This document shows, one piece after another, positions 1 through 12,700 of a stretch of 64,000 nucleotides of DNA. Under the pieces are notes generated by a model. That model made no database searches and was not told where the DNA came from. It saw nothing but the letters and a program-made list of their open reading frames with translations. This DNA is from Ascaris suum (lineage: Eukaryota > Nematoda > Chromadorea > Rhabditida > Ascarididae). The first letter of the stretch is position 1, and every line of letters begins with the position of its first letter. Location of the stretch: assembly GCA_013433145.1 (NCBI GenBank), contig CM024168.1, positions 8,316,184 through 8,380,183 on the forward strand, read 5' to 3'. The position numbers and the translations under genes were made by a program.

Positions 1-125
1 ACTATCGGGTTCTCAACATCGCCCTCTTTCGTCTCAGCCAAACGACGTTCATAGATCTTCTCCGTTCTATATACCAGTTTATTGATGACTGCTGGAATGA
101 GCCTTGCTTGGAACACGATTGTCGT
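1..125 (-). CDS. RPA12: RNA polymerase I subunit RPA12, internal exon (partial, runs off left edge)
   Basis: Reading from 125 down to 1 there is an open exon beginning TTIVFQ and ending GDVENPIV at the window edge. This fits the linker of RPA12/POLR1H between its two zinc ribbons, where the family has a (T)SVVF-like stretch and then a G-P-(I/V)-V-D-type segment before the C-terminal TFIIS-like ribbon. The frame has a stop (TAG) immediately before ACG at 125-123, so the exon must start there, after an AG at 127-126. The acceptor CGTAG is weak. The C-terminal ribbon with its RSADE motif would lie to the left of this window and cannot be seen. The match is by family pattern only and would be weak alone; its position behind exon 1 raises confidence. 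Confidence 0.5.
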
Positions 126-695
126 CTACGATGGTCTTTCCACAGATTTGAAGAAAAAGTCGCGAAAATATTTCCTTGCATTATTAACGAATTCATGTCA
201 CCACCAATACTAACCACAGAGTAAAACTGCAACTCGAGTGGGAAATAATTTGTTGCACCTGTAGCCTTAAATAGTTTATAATCTTTATACCTCTATTCTA
301 AGGTAGCACGACAGTTCTCTCCAACCCCAAGCACATAATTCAATGACTTTCACCTCCTCTGTCACGTCTGCGCAGAACACAGAATTAACTCGTCTTTCTT
401 TAACACCATCGATAAACAAAACACCTCCTCTGTCAAAGGCTCATAGAATGGCAGTTTGTGGGATTCCCGAAGTTCCCTTTGTTGGTTTAGTTTGAGATTT
501 ACAGTTTTTTTTCCAGCGGTCATCTGTTGGCCACTACCACAAACCATTTTGAGGTTATCTTTACCCCCCCCCCCTCCTCAAAAAAACTACAAAACTTTGT
601 CACTCCCATTTGGGAGCAAAGGCATTTTAAAATTCAGAGCAAAATGTAACTGGGCATGATCCTGTTAAAAGAAAACGACGAATGGAGAACGAACG

Positions 696-809
696 TTTGA
701 TGTGCCATTTGGTATGGCAAAGAGCACACGTGACCGTGGTTGGTGCAGTGTCCGGCAAGGGAAGTATTGTACCACAAGTTGAACAGAATTCTTCGTCGGC
801 GGCAAACAT
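696..809 (-). CDS. RPA12: RNA polymerase I subunit RPA12, first exon with N-terminal zinc ribbon
   Basis: RPA12 is the small Pol I subunit that supports RNA cleavage and proofreading during rRNA synthesis in the nucleolus. The 38 codons from ATG at 809 contain two Cys pairs, CSTC (C9, C12) and CALC (C28, C31), separated by GTILPLPD. This Cys-x2-C-G-(S/T)-(I/V)-LPLP layout and the following TVTC are characteristic of the N-terminal RPA12 ribbon. ATG at 809 is chosen because it puts the first Cys at residue 9; an upstream in-frame GTG is ignored. The exon end is uncertain: the best GT lies just after the HIK codons (near 695). A small middle exon probably lies between about 235 and 690, where an EEVKVIE stretch near 342-360 is a candidate. 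The joined frame is not fully resolved. Confidence 0.7.
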
Positions 810-1255
810 CACATCGACATACTATTTGCCCAACTTCTCGTCTTCACTACCCAAAAAAAGCGTCGACCTTTTAGTTCGTGATGTGTCAGGAAGGAAGAAG
901 CAATTCCCTCCCGATAGGTAGCTGCAAAGGCGACATGTCGATAATGATATGATTCATTACCGTCGTGGGTTTAGTGCTTCTACTATTTGGGTGGTAACGA
1001 GTGAATTTAGTCTCTAGATACTCAAAAGGAGCATAACACTATGAACAACCGCATTACATATGCGGCGAGCGATATGGTAGAAAGGCCGAAAAGCACCAAC
1101 ATGACCATTCGTAACAACGCTCGGCCATGTAAGCTGCGAGACAACCGCAGCTTGTCAGATTGTTTACCCTGGAGTATGCAAATATGTACCACAATTCTTA
1201 ATAAAGGGACCTAGCTTTGGTTGGTACAGGCCACCGGTCAGTAATACCCGAGGAA

Positions 1256-1464
1256 CTATCCCGAACTAAGTGCTTCATGAACGTTTCTAATAGATGCCGA
1301 TACATTTTCAGCAATTACAAAACACATAGGCGTTGACTCTCCAATTACATATTCTAAAACTTTTAAATTATCCTTGAATAAAAATTCATGTATACCCTCT
1401 TCACATAGCGGTTTCAAACCAGCACTGCTTCCAGCGAACGAGAAGTGAGCGAATTGTTTACTTT
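1256..1464 (-). CDS. Terminal exon of an unrecognised protein-coding gene
   Basis: After the acceptor ACGCAG (1470-1465) an open frame of 69 codons runs to TAG at 1258-1256. It includes GLKPLCEEGIHEFLF, VLEYVIGES and CFVIAENVSASIRNVHEAL. The residue mix (alternating hydrophobics, D/E/K/N rich) is typical of a folded soluble protein, unlike most chance frames nearby. I do not recognise the family. It lies on the same strand as RPA12, with its stop about 450 bp before the RPA12 start, a distance compatible with a nematode operon. No upstream exon was identified with confidence. Confidence 0.4.
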
Positions 1465-4386
1465 CTGCGTAACAACCACGAAGACAACGAACATCACAGC
1501 AGAGCACAAACTAGAAACAACGCTAATCAACAAAGGCAACAAACGATGTGGCCGTAACGGGCAGAAATCCTTAAGTCCGCAGTGGATGTTGTTTTAACGA
1601 TGCACCGTTCTGTTGAATAAATGTTTAATATTCGCATCGAAACGCACGCGGTGTGCACCATCTGTGGCGCTCTCACGAGAAAATATATCACCATCACGTC
1701 TCCGCATGAGCTAATATGGTTGGGGAAATAGTAGGAAAAAACCATAACGTCTTTTAAAACCAAAAGCCAAAAAAACTTCATATTCTTTTTCCATCTCCTT
1801 TCTTTATTCGTGACCAGTTGAGGAGCTGAATGACGCGCGATTTTCAGTCAAGGACCGTGCAGAAGCCAGAAGATGTCTTTTATCGGATTTAAAACAGAAC
1901 GAAATAATGTCAGGTATTCAAGAAACACAATGACTGCAATTATCGCTGAGTTTCGATGTCCTGACACCAAACCATACAACGGATGACGATACTGAAATGA
2001 TAAACTAGTTACATGACAGCAAAGCAGGTGAGTACAAGGCACTTATGTGTTTTGCTTCCTGTCTCATCCATTTCACATTTCAGCGAAAAAATATGCTTTG
2101 TAACAGTCGCAAAGCAACGAGAGAGATCCTGAAAATCAGAGTGTCAGTGGGCAAGTAAAGGAAAAAAAAAGGAAGCGTTAATGAGAGCAAGCATCTAGCA
2201 GAGCACTGCAAAGGATCCAAGAATCACACGCTCGCAACTTGCAAAAATTCTTGTTAACTCTACTCTATGTACTCACCATGTGAATCAATCATGCGGGCAT
2301 ACTGCTTGTGGAAACTTTTCACTCTTGAGTTACAGGAATCTCTGCTACTGCCCTGGACCGATGCCTCAACGAACGACCGCCTTACTTTAACTTGCAGATA
2401 TGACATAATATTGCAAAACCTTTAGATGGCCTCCAATTGCCTTCTGATTCGCCAACTGCCAAGACCTTTCAAATGATTTGGTAACACCGTATGAAACCGT
2501 TCAAAGTGAGTGGGAGCTCTTTAATAAACTGCAGGTGACTGAAAAAAGATCAGCTTAAAATCATTTTAGGCAGAGAACACTGAAACTATGCGGAAGAATT
2601 AGTCAGTGAGCATCAACACCCATCGCCAGTAATCAGGTACCGCATAAGTCCAAAAAAATATCAGGGTTCCGGTTTTTTGGTGAGTAGGACACGCATAAAT
2701 AAACAAAATTCTCAGAATAAAGGAAGAAAGTCATTCGAGTTGCACGGTACGTGAATTAGTAACCGACGAATCTAGAGAGAGATTCTGCAATAAGCAATCT
2801 GCAAGTGGCAAACTGAGCCAGGCAAGAAGGCAAAGGATCGCTGTGTTGAACTATGATGCAACAGCCAACTTATAGGACAACAACACTTTAGGTGTTCACG
2901 GCGATAAAGCAGCAACCTCGTCTCCCCGTCGAAAATCGGTCAGTGCCAATGGCAACGCATCAAAGAGTTGCAAGGATTCTTGAGAAAGCAATGACGACTG
3001 CGAATACAGTTTGTGCACATCCCAACGCCATACAGTGCGAGCAGCTGATCGCCTTCTCAGCAGACGAAAACGTAAGCGCTATTGTGGCACTGGTCAACGC
3101 ACCAAATGTTGCTGGTCCGATCACCGACATTGCTGAAATTCAGGCAATATGACAACATATTCCATAGTAGTAGCTTTTACCATTACACCGCCCAAATCTG
3201 ACTGTGTGAATCGATTCGAATGACAAATATTCGAACATTTAATATTTAGACGACCAACTAAAGCGCGGAATCTGTTCTATCAATCAGAGTTCACAGAACA
3301 CTGTCAACTTTTTTAATCGCTCTTCCTTTATGTTGCTTCCGGGCAACCTACAAAAGAAGAACCGTTTTTTTTCCACTATAGTTAGAAGTTCGCAGTGCTT
3401 TAACGCGTTAAAGAAGTGCACAATTCATAAAATCAAATGTGCATCATAGAAGTTTTCATCAACAAAGGAGTGGGTTGCAGTGCGTGCAAATATACATCGC
3501 TAGACCTTTCGGTACTTTAGGTGACTGCCGACCAAACAATACAGTGTGCTTGACCACCCTTCGAAACTAACTAGCATTTGAGTAATACAGTGTATAGAGA
3601 AGTTCGTTAGAAGCAAGTGGTCGATTAAATTAAACGTAGGCTGGTTTCTCATCGTATAAGACGATCTGCAGCAAAATTTTGACACTTTACAAGCGAGTAT
3701 TCTGCCTCTGAGTGATTAGAGCAGTATCAAACTTCATTAGTGAGGTTCGAAACATTAGTAAAAACAACACTGGAACCGTCGGCGATATTGCACACTGCCC
3801 ATTTTGCCACAAAGCTTTATTAACTAAAATAACTCCCGCGTTCACACATATATGAATGGGCATGCTTCCTTGCCGTTGGGAACTGATAATATTCAGACTC
3901 AACTAAACCTCAACTGACACGAGCTTCTCAGATAACGATCTTGCATGGTCCTTCAAAAAAGTTCATGTCGCTCATCCAGAACGTCTTCTTCAGAGCAACC
4001 AAATTTCGGGGTTACATATTTTGAGACAGAGCGATGCTGGACAACTAGCATATAAACAACCGAACCGATAGTGTCCACTGCCATTCCATACTCCGGCCGC
4101 AAGCTCAGCGTCAAAATCCCGATTCTTTAGATCAGGTTTTCATTTCACCGTTAAGTTGGAAAGCACTATGAGTTCTTTTAAGCTAACATTCATGCGGGAA
4201 AGAAGCAGTCAACCATTATTAGTGCGCGCGAGCATGAAAAGAAAAACGAGAACCCGCACTCAAAACTCATCGCAACATCAAATCAATGTTCAAAATCGTA
4301 GCCTACAACAACCTACCCCGTCTACGAGTTAAGAGGTATTCGCAAACATAAAAAACAGTAATGATGAACGGAGATAGGAAACGTAC
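1465..4386. other. No recognisable gene
   Basis: AT-rich sequence with short chance frames only. An 86-codon plus-strand frame at 2892-3152 has no recognisable domain and no convincing splice signals. Part of this stretch may hold the 3' exons of the TMEM170-like gene: a short open segment after ATTATCAG at about 3884 reads NGKEACPF and then stops. That resembles a GKE-x-P-F segment of the family, but too briefly to call. Confidence 0.4.
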
Positions 4387-4577
4387 CAAGCATAGGAATG
4401 GTGACTACAAGCATCCACGGATGCTTCCGTAGCATTATCGTCGATACCGCTGCAGCGAGGAAGTAAACGAACGCATAAGATACAGCCATCCAAACTGTAA
4501 TACCAAGCCACATCTCCCAGAATAAGACCATATCTTCGCCATCCAAAGTAAGCACCTCCCACAACGAGAAACTACTT
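4387..4577 (-). CDS. TMEM170-like membrane protein, central exon
   Basis: The exon is bounded by TTTTTTTCAG (acceptor, ending 4578) and G|GTACGT (donor at 4386-4381), both good nematode splice signals. It encodes about 63 residues with two hydrophobic segments, roughly LFWEMWLGITVWMAVSYAF plus VYFLAAAVSTIML, and then MLVVTIPMLG. TMEM170 proteins have the same order: F-x-EMW-x-G, a first membrane helix starting W-x-x-VS, a short LR-x-H loop (here MLRKHPW) and a second helix ending MG. TMEM170A is an ER and nuclear-envelope protein with a role in ER sheet and nuclear pore organisation. The flanking exons (N-terminal tail and last two helices) were not identified, so gene extent is unknown. Identification rests on recalled family pattern. 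Confidence 0.55.
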
Positions 4578-6828
4578 CTGAAAAAAAGAAACACTCACTT
4601 TGCAATCCATAGTTTTTATCACTATGGGAACTGCGCGGAGATAGTAAAATTAGCTGAAGGTACCTATGAGTCATAAGCTAGTCATGGTAACTGAGGGATA
4701 AGTCCACAACTGCCCGTGAACAAAGCAGAAATTTGAGTTATTTCGTTGCGCGGAGGAGAGGGATGAGAAGAGGAAGGGCCAGAGATAGGACGATTTCTCA
4801 CTCCTGAGCCCTAGTACGATCGAATGTCGTAAGTTTACGGCAACAAGTTGAAAGTATCCTTCAGAAGGAGCTTTCCAAATCTCTTAAAATCATGAATGCT
4901 ACAAGAACAGGATTCGTAGATTAAACTCAGCTTGTGCTCACAAAAAGAGGCAGTTAAATTGAAACGACTTCCAGCTTTAAGAGGACTGAAAACCACCTTT
5001 AATCCTATGAAGAGGTGCAATGCTCAAAACGGCAAATATCGAATGAGGAGCTGCAGCAGAAAGAAATGTTCTATTAAGCATTATTACTATTTAGCACCCC
5101 GCGCCCTTCATGCTCCACCAATACGTCTAAAAGCCTCATGCGTCTCATGAGTTCCCTTCGTCTATTCCCTTGCACTATAAAACTGTTTCCTCATTTCCAT
5201 AATTTGACATAATCCGCAAGAGTTCAATTTTAGTAACGTTTCATTTAGCATCATAGATCTCACCCCTCTGAGCAGAGATGCAAAAATTACGTGGGATTAG
5301 GCTTTGCTTTATCACACCAAGAACTAAACGAAGAGAACGCAGACATCAAACCGACTTCGTAGTCGCGTTTCCTTCGGCAAACAACGAGAAGAATTTATCA
5401 TTCGACATATTCGTCCACATTCACTGCTCGCGATCACTTGCAGCACAACAATCGAATAGCGGCATCGGTGGTATTCTCTAAAAGATTTGGTGGTCCTTAA
5501 AGACTGTGTCACGAAACAATCAAAACAACCATTCAAACAGACGACAAACAATAGTTTTGCTTTACTATCTGCGAATATTATTAAGCAGTTGCTAATACCG
5601 CTATTATTACCACTGTTACTGTTACTAACATCAATGAAACATGTTGAAGGCAAAATCACTGTCCAACCCATTACAACTCAGACGCCTCTCGAACTGTTTG
5701 ATGTTGTTTTATACCAAATCCGGTGCGGCGGCAGACAGTCTTTATCCCAAAAGTGTAGTCCATATAAAGTTTGAGAACCACTGGAAACGCCAATATGACT
5801 TGGCTCATACACACACAGCACACAGTGCAAATTATTAGACGGCAGATCGAAATAACGTAAAATTGAACAACTGAGATTATTTGTAGGGGACGAAAGAAAA
5901 GAGGGAAAAGAGTAGTGGATGACGTCTCCCTCTAAGTGTTACCACCCGCGCCGTTCTACCACATATTCGTCTAAGAATTGAAGAACATTTCAACTCCTCA
6001 AAACGTTACACTCACTTTCTTCTGCATCTCAATCAAAATCCGTTTGACTGCATTAGTCTGCAAAGATGCAGAATGACTCAAAGAGCATGCAGCTGCAATA
6101 CCATAAATTGTACCAATCTTCCTGTACTTGTAGTGCCGCAAACTGTACAACTACTGCCAGTAGAATGGACAAGAGGGCGAACTGTATTTCTTCAAACTCA
6201 ACACAACGACTCAACACGGCCTATCCAGAAATTAATGAATAAGCGCACCTAACTCCATCTACGACGTATTTTTAACTACGAACGGTGTCAAAATCGCCCA
6301 CCGACGCCTAAATAGCGGGCAGTGAGTGAACGCTGACAGAGTATGCTCGGCTATCAGATGGCTGCCGCAAACAACAGTGACAACCGCAGACAGCAACTAA
6401 TCAATCCCTCTAATCTTTTCTGTCCTCACTGGCAACACGAATTACAGATCTCTTCACTCTGTGCTGCGTTCCTAAATGTTTTCACTCCTCTGTCATTCTT
6501 TTTCTTTCTTGAAGGCTGTGAATGAATGATGCGTGCGGTGGTTTTGTCCCCATTACGGATGTCCCCGTTGCTTAACACATTTATTTTGTCGGATGCGTGT
6601 TTCACCATTTCTTTACTCGAAACCAGGGCGGTTCTGTCATTGGTATATTCCGCACTTCGAAACCCTCGCCGACGAACATTAATCCCAAAATAGCCAGACG
6701 CGTTTGCAACACGTTAATGTTCTATGCGGACATCACATCATGCAAAATTTATTCGCACTGCTAACAATATCAAAAACAAACCAACGGAAGGCAAGGCCTT
6801 CCAACATCCACCATGCCTGTATACCAGC
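4578..6828. other. No recognisable gene
   Basis: No frame here shows a domain I recognise. An overlapping plus/minus pair of open frames at 5324-5774 includes a leucine-rich stretch (LLIPLLLPLLLLL) at about 5590-5630 that could be a chance T-rich hydrophobic frame. The 5' end of the minus-strand TMEM170-like gene should lie somewhere in this stretch. Confidence 0.35.
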
Positions 6829-7000
6829 ATACCTTCCAACGCATACCCACCTTCCTCTCAAACACACCACCATACCTTCCAACACATACCCACCTTCCTC
6901 TCAAACACACCAGCATACCTTCCAACACATACCCACCTTCCTCTCAAACACACCAGCATATCTTCCAACACATACCCACCACTCCTCTCAAACCCCACCC
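6829..7000. repeat. 43-bp minisatellite, four copies
   Basis: Four head-to-tail copies of a 43-bp unit of the form ATACCTTCCAACACATACCC followed by ACCTTCCTCTCAAACACACC and AGC. The first copy has small substitutions and the fourth is the most diverged (ACCACTCCTC and AACCCCACCC). Because 43 is not a multiple of three, the repeat reads as Pro/Thr/His-rich peptide in all three plus frames; these are artefacts of composition. Confidence 0.9.
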
Positions 7001-9304
7001 TCCACATACATTCACAGAACAAAGTTAACTTCCGTACACTCTAAATAACATTAACAATCCTTTTCCAGCGCTCAACTGTTTGCTCTAAACAAAACAGCCT
7101 TTACCACTTGGTAGCGTTTAAATACATCCCACATTCATATCAGACAATAACCATCTTTACAGAACGCGATACAATAAAAGGAAATGCCGAGCGAACGAAT
7201 ACTGGAACGATCGATTGCAATACCGAAGATGCAAACAGTACGAAACCAACCGCTTAGAACGAGAAATTCGCACATGAAATAAATTTTACAGCACGTGAAA
7301 GGATACATTCGCATGCGATTATTTCGCATAGTCACAGTGAGTTTCGCCTGCATCCATAGAAAACCCTCGGCGAATTGCAAATCCGAATGCAAGATAAAAA
7401 CGTCCAAAACTCGCTTTGGAAAATGCCCTTTTCCTCTGTTCAAGTGATAGGCAAAGAACTAGTAGTGATCAAATGGACTGGAATGCGTCGCAGCATGCCC
7501 CGAGCAGAGAGTATATGGTGACAAAGGGCGGGAATCTTGCGATAGCACAGGTGAGACGACAGAAATGTTACGCCCCTCTGCCGCAGGCCATTGCGTACGA
7601 CTGAAATCTTCTAACGCACTCGAACTTCATTTTGTATGCGAACTGTTATTAGCGGTAGATGTTGACTTAAAGAAAGCAAAATCCTTTAAAATAAAATCAT
7701 TCGAGTAACGAGCGATAAACCTCAAATGTTCAATCGAAACACAGCCAATGCTTATAAATCCTTTTCATCTCAGAGAAAAACTGACACAGACAGCTGAATT
7801 GAAATTTTCTTTCTCGACAAACCACTCTGAAACATCAAACGCTGTTTGCCTCGAAAACGCCACATGGCAGATAGAAAGAGCCGTTATTTTCTCATTCTGA
7901 AAGCCACAAAAGATATATGGAGAAAAAATAACGGCCAGGCTTTTCTATTATGCATTTAACGATTGCTTTAAATTCACTAGAATCTTTTCGCGAAATTCAT
8001 TAGAGTGTTTTGATTAGCAAGAGCACTCAATTTCGATAGGAAATAGAGTTCGGTACGATAGATCTGCCGAACTGGCAGAAAGCCACATGTCTTATTTGCA
8101 ACTAAGCAACGACGATTAGCACAAGTGCAAAGCAACCTTAGAGAACAACACGATGAATGAAGAATCATTCAGCTCTCTATCTAAGACCTCTCTAATCGAC
8201 TGACGTTTGTAAATTCAATGAATTTTAGCAAACGCCGAAGAAAATAGATTCATATATACTATTCGCAACAATGCGACATTCGCTAAGGAATAAGTAAAAT
8301 CTCGTTCAGAACGCAGAATTCATAAAAGTGGGATGATAAAACATAGAGTGGAAATAAAATAGCGCGGTAATCGGTTACTCGGTGCAATTATATCTCAATA
8401 ACAAAACAAATTCACCGCGCAAAATGCCTCCAGTACTTTCAAGAATACAGGGGCAAAATTTTGAGAAAAAAGAACAGCAGCAAATCACAACTTAATTGAT
8501 CTTTACCTATGTCACACAAGTCGCTAAACCCCAGAAAATGGGTCTTTATATTGTATAAAAACAGAGAAATAGAAAACATTGCTCGAAGAAAAACTACAAT
8601 AGTCATTGTTATATTTGCCCTAATCCGATCAACTATAATTCATATTTGATAAATGATTTCGCTATTGTCTCTCTCTCGAAATATCTCAATGTACTCTCAA
8701 TGAACTTTTAAGCAAACCACACAAGCCCAAAATCGAATTCGCTCACTGATGAACCACTGCTGCTGCACAACTTCAAATCCAACATTACAAAAATGAATTC
8801 GGCAGTTTCTTCAGAAAAACTCCTACCAGAAAATGGACAGGAGGACAAAGAATTAAGTTGAACGAAAAACACAACACTCAACTTAAAGAGAGGAAAGCAT
8901 AATAAAAAATAGAAATCATCGAAAAGGAAATAATGGAGGAACGTAGAGTGGTTTCAATGCTCCGACCGATTCATCGCTATGCAACGAAACAATCGGAAGC
9001 AAAAACGGCTTACAAGCAAAAACTTAAATAATTTAAGAATTCACTACTGACCGTTGTTGCTCAACATGAGAAATTTATCAAAGGCGCAAAAAGTTTCTAT
9101 ATCTCCGCGAAACGCGGCGCACTTCAAATTACAAGCAAACTGCAAAGCTCGAACCCTTACGGTCATTCCACACCGTTTTCAGCATTCACAGTCGCAAGTG
9201 TTGCGTTCTTTTTGTCCTCTTGGGTAAAACAACGTGCAGGAAGCTGGAGCTTCAAATTGTCCTTCCTCACTTGCACTAAAAAAGCGCCTCCTCTCCTCTC
9301 CCCT
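7001..9304. other. No recognisable gene
   Basis: AT-rich DNA with scattered short frames and no recognisable domains, RNA genes or structured repeats. Confidence 0.4.
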
Positions 9305-9382
9305 CCCCCCCCCCCCCTTCCTTATGCACATCGGAATGCATGTGTAACGTCAACGACCTCAAAAAAAAAAAAAAAAAAAAAA
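9305..9382. repeat. Homopolymer tracts: C13 and A22
   Basis: A C13 run at 9305-9317 follows a CT-rich stretch (CCTCTCCTCTCCCCTCC), and an uninterrupted A22 run fills 9361-9382. The A22 could mark a retroposed poly(A) tail, but no retrogene or SINE body is recognisable immediately upstream. Length calls in such runs are error-prone. Confidence 0.85.
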
Positions 9383-9662
9383 CAACAGCGAGGAAAAAAC
9401 TAAAACGTGACATCCGTTGACTCAAAATTGAGCAATTGCTTTAAAAAATCACCTAAGACTGGGCTGCCCATGAAAAGCTTAGTTTGTTTCTGAGTTAATT
9501 GATTAAAATAAAAGGATTGAAAAGGATGCCACAATACCAACAACGTGGGAGAGAAGCTTTGAAATTGGACAATTTAAGCAACACGAAAATTCCCCCTCCC
9601 TGCTCTCCGATTTTTTTTGGATGGCAGTGTCGCGTCAAATGGCGAAACAGTCAAAACAAAAT

Positions 9663-9750
9663 TCCAGCGAAATGATCAAGAAGATTTCGCTGGAGATTTT
9701 GTGAGAAAGGAAACATAAAATCCTTACTTTGTTGTGAGAGGATTTTATGT
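9663..9750. repeat. Two adjacent perfect inverted repeats
   Basis: First hairpin: TCCAGCGAAAT at 9663-9673 pairs with ATTTCGCTGGA at 9684-9694 across a 10-nt loop. Second hairpin: ACATAAAATCC at 9713-9723 pairs with GGATTTTATGT at 9740-9750 across a 16-nt loop. Each stem is 11 bp with no mismatch and they are 18 bp apart. They could be remnants of a palindromic MITE or a structured RNA; no terminal inverted repeats or target-site duplications were identified. Confidence 0.75.
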
Positions 9751-12700
9751 CTCCTCCTTTGTTATCATTCTTTGTAAACGTATTTAACTCTCGTCGTCTC
9801 TTAGTCTACGCCTCTTCCTAAAGCTGCTTAGGGGACCCCCTTCTCCCCCTTTCCCATATATTTTTGCCGTGTTTTTACGCGACAGGCAGTACTCAAAAAA
9901 CTTCACAATAGTGTGCAGAAAACCTGGAAAATGCATAGGACGGCATTAAAACCTTAGTAAAACTTTGCCGAGACAAGGATGAAATTTCGCCAAAATGTCT
10001 TTAAAAGGCAGATCTATTCCTCTCACTGAGCTAGCAATTTCTTCGCATTCCTCAATGCTAGCCAGCATATTAGCATGCGTGGGTTCATTGTGGTTTGATC
10101 GCCATCGTTTTTGATTTGAAGACATTTGGCAATGACTTTTTAGGTTACCTCGGGATCCCTCCTTTTCACAGACTCTTTGAATAAGTCGAGTCCCAAAGCG
10201 CTAGGCGCTTAGAATTAAATTGGAAAAGAAATTGCTTGAAAAAAAGGAGTTGATTAATAATTAATACATTTCTACAACCTACGCTTGCCGAACGAATAAG
10301 GCACAGAAAAGCTCCGTCCCCCTCCCCTCTCCCACCCTCCCTCTGAATTCATCGGAACTTCGGGCCGCGATTATGCGATCAATCTGTAGTTAAAGAGGGC
10401 GACGATAGCGAAATCTGCATATTGCACATAAACAAACAAAAAAACATTGTTCGAAATAAACAGTATCATTTTCTAGCATTCGCTGAAATAAGTATAGGTA
10501 AGAAGAACGTTCCCAAACTATTCCTCAGTCTACCTGACGGTGCTGACTTTTTGGTCCTCCTATTGTTAGTGCACTTCCATGTTAGCGTTCACCTGATAAA
10601 AGCTCGTTGACAAATACTATAATAACGTGGAAACAACACGAGAGCACATCCAATCTAAAAATTCAAGAAAAAAGGAAATGCGATCACTACTCTAAAATGA
10701 AGCAATCCGCACAGAAAGACATTCAAGAGAGATGGAGAACCTACAATCACAAAATTACTCTTAAAGAGACATTTTAAGTAACGGCATTCCTCCATTCGCA
10801 GTGCTCTTATCGAGTGATAATCTAACGAGTTATGATCGGTAATGAAAGTAAAGGAAACAACAGCAAAAAGTGACTGCGGTTACGGCACATCAGCCGCATT
10901 CGAACCACATTTTATACATGTACCTCACCCGTCGAGTAAACTTAAACGCTCCTGAATTTCTTATCGGCATATTAAATCAGTGCATACCACAAAATGATAT
11001 AATTTACTGTTGAATAAAGCCTGAGAAAAATTCCATATTGAGAAAGCCCAAAGACCGCGTTTCTTCGGCTTAATGCCGTAAAGTATGCAAGGACGATTAT
11101 GAATGAAAGATAGAGGTGACTGATCACAGTAAAAGAGCTGGACGAACGTCCGCTGTTGTTACAGAATTCTTCTTTTGCTTGCCAAAGCCGAATGAGTACG
11201 AAACTTGTCAGCGTTTCGTTTACTTTTTGGAAAGGTCGCCTCCCTTACCTTCTTTTCATTCACCCTCTTTTACAAGAAGATAGAAAAAGTGGCCGCGACA
11301 GTATCTTCATCTCCGCTTCAAAACAAAAATCAGTAAGAATGCTGATCAAATTTACAGAATGAAGAAAGGGAAAAGGAAAACCGAAACTATCGACGAAAAA
11401 GAATGAGAGCTCACACACTTATGGAGAATAATAATAATACATGTGGCATTCAATATACAAAAGTGCTCTCTGACTGAAGAATAAATGAACCGAACATTAG
11501 AAAATGACGACGTCTGCACAGAGCTGCAGTAGCTTTGTTGGCGCCAAACGGCAGAAAACTCGCGAGGTCTGACAACAGGCAGTCTGCAAGAAGCCAAGAA
11601 ACACCGAAAGCGACGTCAATCCGGCAGATTTCGGTGTGGAGAGTGAACCACGCGAGAAAGAGTAGGAAGGAGAAGGCAAGCACACAAAAAGGGGCCGACG
11701 TGAAATTTTAAAGAATGACTAGCAGACGCGTCGCAAAACTCTCAGTGAGACAAGTAGCCGACTCGTCGTCCAACCATGTGAATGGAACCCCTATATCTGC
11801 GACCGCCACCAGATGGTTATTCTTTTCGTCGCTTGTGGGTGCAGACTGTGTTCCTGCTGCAACAGAACATGCTTAACAATGAAGCCAAAAGTGCAGCAAA
11901 GAGAAAGAAAGGAGGGGTGAAAGGTGGGGAACAGAGTGGAAGAACTTTAGGTAGTATAGGAGAGGAACGGAGTGCAGACGATTACAGAGAGAACGAACAG
12001 AAATTGTGCGTTCCACCTTGCAAACGTTCACCCATCTTAGAATTTTTCTGACCACAGCGTGAAGCGAAACCTGTAAACCCCTGGAAGATGGCTGCAACCA
12101 CTGATTCCCGCAAGCCTTGCTAACCTGAACGATATATACGCAATTCCACCTGCCTCAACAATCGAAGGTTCGCAAACAACCCGAACTTCAGGAATAAACA
12201 ATCCATGGAGGAAGATAATGCATACCGAATATGGTATTTTCGTCAATGAGCAAATAAATAATTTGTTGTCTGAACAAATCCTCATAATCAGGCAAATAAT
12301 GGCAGTCCCGGATTAAGACCTCGCAAATGAAACAATTATTTCAAAAAACGTACAGGTTTTCGGGTCGGTGCCAACACCCAGCATGAGCACATGTCGATTG
12401 TGGCATGGAGCGCGCTCTGCTTCAATACATATTGAGTGAGTTGTGTGAGGCAGTTGCTTGAGCCATATCCCAATGTCGCCACTCGAAAATTGACCATCCA
12501 GCGCAACAACTAACTGAAAAACTATTCAAAAACCATTACCAAACACCGATAACAGACCACTGAATCGTGTTAAGCTGATCCTCCTTCCTTCGAATTAAAC
12601 GAAAATGCCTTCCTAAGAGGAAGCATTTTTATGGTTGCCTCGACTAAACCGGCTTCTGATTTAAAAGCGTTCGGTCACAGTCCGGGTGGTAGCCTCATTA

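Noticed and set aside
6704..7048. Three overlapping Pro/Thr/His-rich plus-strand frames of 71-114 codons
   Set aside because: They are translations of the 43-bp minisatellite in three frames.
10893..10907. GTGGTTCGAATGC on the minus strand resembling a tRNA B box
   Set aside because: The T stem does not close and there is no A box or cloverleaf.
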